Positions 32,745 through 35,450 of a stretch of DNA of 35,450 bases are shown in pieces; the stretch's first letter is position 1; each line of letters begins with the position of its first letter. Position numbers and translations under genes: made by a program. Below the pieces are notes generated by a model. It ran no database searches. It was not told the origin of the DNA and worked only from the letters and a program-made list of their open reading frames with translations. This stretch comes from Bacteroidia bacterium (GTDB lineage: Bacteria; Bacteroidota; Bacteroidia; Flavobacteriales; Flavobacteriaceae), in NCBI GenBank assembly GCA_030427985.1, contig JAUIBH010000032.1, positions 1-35,450 on the forward strand, written 5' to 3'.

Positions 32745-35438
32745 TTAGTTTGTTTTTGTCTTGGATTGATATGCTTTTATATTTTTTGCCACATCGATGA
32801 GCGGTGCGGTCCAAACTTCCCTATCGTGTTCTTTTAAATATTCCAGCAGTTGTTTGTGTGCCGGAAGCGAAACATTCATGGAATGTTCTCCACCCACACC
32901 ATGAAAAAGAAAGATGAGCAGGGAGTTAGTCTCCACAGCTTTCTTTACCATGTCTATCATCTCATCACCGGTGGCATCCACTATGGCATAGCTATCCATG
33001 CTGTAGAGGTCTACCTCATCGATGGTGTGCATTTCCGAACGCACGGCGCGGGCCGCTACCAAATCATCCTTTAATTCATCGATAAAGAAATCATTCCCAT
33101 TTACGGTAAAATCGCCACAGGTATATGCAAATGTTCTTTCCTTTTTCCCATCCAAGGCTTCCAACAGGGTATTGTTAATCTTGATTTCATCCACCATGCG
33201 TTGAACGGTATAGGTAGCCATGTCGTAATCTGGCTTTACCCATGGTCTGCTTTCTTTGCCAATACAAGGGTGAAAAATGGTGTGATTGGCCAGCTCATGG
33301 CCATTCCATGTGATCCGTTTCCAATCGTTCAGTCGATTTCGGAAGGCTTCCGAAAAAGTGGACACATAAAAAGTTCCCTTTAAACTTAGGGAATCCAACA
33401 AAGGAACCACATTGTCCAAATGAACGTTCAAGGCATCATCATACGTAAGGATGACCGCTGCTTTTTTCCCTTGCCAAGGCAATTGGTTCAGTGCTTCATT
33501 ATCAAAATTTTGAAATGGCGATGCTGGCAAACCGTCCTTGTTGTAGAGATTGGCTCCACGTGGATTATCGGACCATGCATAACGGACATAGGCCGGACGA
33601 GGAACTTGACCACTTTCAACCACTACGGTGTTTCCCACAATCTCAGCATCAGCCCACACAAATTCTTGGTCCTGCCCTGCAATTTCAAATCGGTGCAACG
33701 GTTCACCATCAATGGAAACCAATCCGCTTCCTACGGAATCAAAATGAAGTACAATTTTATCCCCCTGAATTTCTGAAGACTTGAAAATGGGGCCTGAATA
33801 CACCACATCTTCACCATAGGCCAGTTTTAAGGCGCCCAAAGCCAATCGTTTGCCCACCCCTTCCTTGTTCAACGGATGGATATCATTCCACTCGCCCAAA
33901 TCGATGATGACGGCCATGGCCGTATTGGGAACGGAAAGTGCCTTAAATTGAGAAAAACGGAGTTCTGCCCAGTTGCTCTCGGTGGGCAGATAATCCACAT
34001 CTTGAAAATTGGCCAATTGCACCCACAGAAAAGGGGCATTGGGTTTATTGAATTTTTCCCTCCAATCCTTGATAAGAGCCGGAAGGTAATCGGCATAGGC
34101 TTTGGGTTGACCTGTATTGGATTCGCCTTGGTACCACAACATTCCCTTAATGGACATGTTGGTCAATGGGGCAATCATGGCATTGTACAGGCTAGTGGGT
34201 TGGTTCTGTGCCCAAAATTGGTTGTATCCCCCTCCTCTTCTCCATCGGCGAATGGGTTTAAATACTTCGCCCACTTTATATTGCCACTCTCCTTTTAAAT
34301 CTACACTAATCCCCTTTGCAGTAAGCTCATAATTTTTGTCTGGGACAAAACCTCCCTTTCCACCAGAATTGGTAACTCGAACCACAACCAAGTTCTTCCC
34401 TTTCTTTAAAACCCCTTCGGGAACGGTATATCTTCGTGGTGGGTATTGGTAGGTGATATTCCCTATTCTGGTTCCATTTACGTATACTTCATCGGCATCC
34501 ACAATGCGTCCCATAAAAAGTTTGGCCTCAGCCCCTACCAATGCATCAGGTATTTCCAATTCTCTTCGGAACCACACCACGCCGTTCAGGTCTCTTAAGC
34601 CTTGATCTTCCCAAAATCCGGGGATGTAATAGTTGTTCCAACCTTTAGGTTGATATTCGTTTTCATACCATTTAATGGGACCGGTTAGCCCCTCATCCTT
34701 AATTTCAGGCTGCACATCAGGAGCAGGAGGTCTTGCAGTAAATTGACTTGTATAATTCTCATCCTTGTTTTTTTGGATGGTTGCCAAATCACTGGGAAAT
34801 TCCTTAAATCCATCTTCACTGATCCACGATTCTATGGGCGTACCTCCCACACTGGAATTGATGATTCCGATGGGAACATGATATTTTTCATAGAGATCTT
34901 TGGCAAAGAAAAAAGTGACCGCTCCCATTTGCATAATATCCTCAACAACTGCCGGTTTCCATTCTCCGGCAGGTAAATCTTTTTCGGGTTCGGCTACATT
35001 GGTAAGTGTGGGGATAAAGAAATTCCGAATTTCAGGATAGTTGGCATTGGCCACTTCATCGGGGTATTTTTCCTTGACCCGTTCCATGGGTGTCACCATG
35101 TTTGATTGCCCAGCTCCTAGCCAAACATCGCCAAACAGCACATCATTCACAGTAACTTCGTTCTTGCCCTTAAAGGTAATTTTGTAGGGTCCACCCGGCT
35201 TTTGCGGCGACAATTGAATGGTCCAATCCCCATTTTGGTCAGCGGTGGTGTTGTATTTTTTTCCTTTGAGGGTCATCTCCACTTGCTCATTGGGTGATGC
35301 CCATCCCCAAATCTTAATTTTCTCATTTCGTTGCAGTACAACACCGTCACTGATCAATCTAGGCAGTTTAATCTGGGCATTTCCAACAACTACCAATAGA
35401 AAAACTACGGTAAGTAATGTTTGTTTTAGAATTTTCAT
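32745..35438 (-). CDS. CE20-like acetylesterase fused to a CE4-like polysaccharide deacetylase
   Basis: An exported two-enzyme fusion of 897 residues (signal ends about VVGNAQ, residue 22). Residues 25-110 form a beta-sandwich; the SGNH (SASA-type) hydrolase has GAGQSNM (Ser112), GGTPIESW, WYQGESNTG (Glu439) and NDIHP (Asp519, His521). A jelly-roll of about 120 residues (near 265-390) is inserted, the layout described for CE20 acetylxylan esterases. The C-terminal part (about 655-890) is NodB-like: TYDDAL (Asp667, Asp668), NHTIFHP (His719, His723) and LIFLFHGVGGEH. Together it could remove acetyl groups from two positions or sugars. It is the first gene of the operon with CE15; its promoter is outside the visible upstream bases. 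Confidence 0.85.
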   Translation of the reverse strand: MKILKQTLLTVVFLLVVVGNAQIKLPRLISDGVVLQRNEKIKIWGWASPNEQVEMTLKGKKYNTTADQNGDWTIQLSPQKPGGPYKITFKGKNEVTVNDVLFGDVWLGAGQSNMVTPMERVKEKYPDEVANANYPEIRNFFIPTLTNVAEPEKDLPAGEWKPAVVEDIMQMGAVTFFFAKDLYEKYHVPIGIINSSVGGTPIESWISEDGFKEFPSDLATIQKNKDENYTSQFTARPPAPDVQPEIKDEGLTGPIKWYENEYQPKGWNNYYIPGFWEDQGLRDLNGVVWFRRELEIPDALVGAEAKLFMGRIVDADEVYVNGTRIGNITYQYPPRRYTVPEGVLKKGKNLVVVRVTNSGGKGGFVPDKNYELTAKGISVDLKGEWQYKVGEVFKPIRRWRRGGGYNQFWAQNQPTSLYNAMIAPLTNMSIKGMLWYQGESNTGQPKAYADYLPALIKDWREKFNKPNAPFLWVQLANFQDVDYLPTESNWAELRFSQFKALSVPNTAMAVIIDLGEWNDIHPLNKEGVGKRLALGALKLAYGEDVVYSGPIFKSSEIQGDKIVLHFDSVGSGLVSIDGEPLHRFEIAGQDQEFVWADAEIVGNTVVVESGQVPRPAYVRYAWSDNPRGANLYNKDGLPASPFQNFDNEALNQLPWQGKKAAVILTYDDALNVHLDNVVPLLDSLSLKGTFYVSTFSEAFRNRLNDWKRITWNGHELANHTIFHPCIGKESRPWVKPDYDMATYTVQRMVDEIKINNTLLEALDGKKERTFAYTCGDFTVNGNDFFIDELKDDLVAARAVRSEMHTIDEVDLYSMDSYAIVDATGDEMIDMVKKAVETNSLLIFLFHGVGGEHSMNVSLPAHKQLLEYLKEHDREVWTAPLIDVAKNIKAYQSKTKTN

Positions 35439-35450
35439 GTGGCTCTTTTT

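Noticed and set aside
1-35450. tRNA, rRNA, CRISPR arrays, insertion sequences, integrases or attachment sites
   Set aside because: None was seen by eye on either strand; a covariance-model search for RNA genes would settle small RNAs.

Overview
The window comes from a Bacteroidota genome, most likely a marine member of the Flavobacteriaceae; the genus cannot be read from it. The signs are a SusC/SusD pair, many short lipoprotein signals ending in a Cys, almost no Shine-Dalgarno sequences, and promoters of the Bacteroidota type (a -7 element TAnnTTTG, with TTG about 18-21 bases upstream). I see no rRNA, tRNA, CRISPR array, insertion sequence or phage gene.

Positions 1-11.7 kb form a sulfur oxidation and reactive-sulfur block. 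It holds a TolC/adaptor/RND efflux operon (RND gene cut by the window edge), a small membrane peptide, a DUF2892 protein, a sulfite dehydrogenase with its cytochrome c and a sterol-desaturase-like protein (SorA-SorB-like, 3567-6122), a c-heme DUF3365 lipoprotein, an HMA-like small protein, two single-domain rhodaneses, a CstB-like persulfide dioxygenase with two rhodanese domains, a SulP anion transporter and a Crp/Fnr regulator. Five promoters here, including that of the efflux operon, share one layout: a GTAAC-N4-GTTAC inverted repeat, exactly 22 bases, then a -7 element TAnnTTTR. This is the geometry of a class II Crp/Fnr activator, and the resident Crp/Fnr gene at 11032-11664 is the obvious candidate.

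Positions 11.75-35.4 kb form a polysaccharide utilization locus (PUL): a GH43 lipoprotein, SusC and SusD, a GH2 enzyme with a long C-terminal region, a CE15-like glucuronoyl esterase and a large CE20-like acetylesterase fused to a CE4-like deacetylase. Acetyl-, uronoyl-ester- and arabinose/xylose-active enzymes together suggest a decorated xylan-like glycan (inference). Inside the PUL lies a carbamoyltransferase / DUF5989 / SxtJ-like triplet with overlapping stop and start codons, facing an SGNH-hydrolase-like protein, and two large convergent FG-GAP/ASPIC-UnbV lipoproteins. Four LacI-type operator sequences (core GCAACCGATTGC, central CG) sit on or between the promoter elements of GH43, SusC, the SGNH gene, one FG-GAP gene and GH2, which ties these genes into one regulon. 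No LacI-family gene is in the window.

The two blocks meet at a perfect palindromic terminator at 11699-11724. The main results are the two promoter-level regulons, which I read base by base. Protein calls rest on recognised motifs and family knowledge, without database searches.
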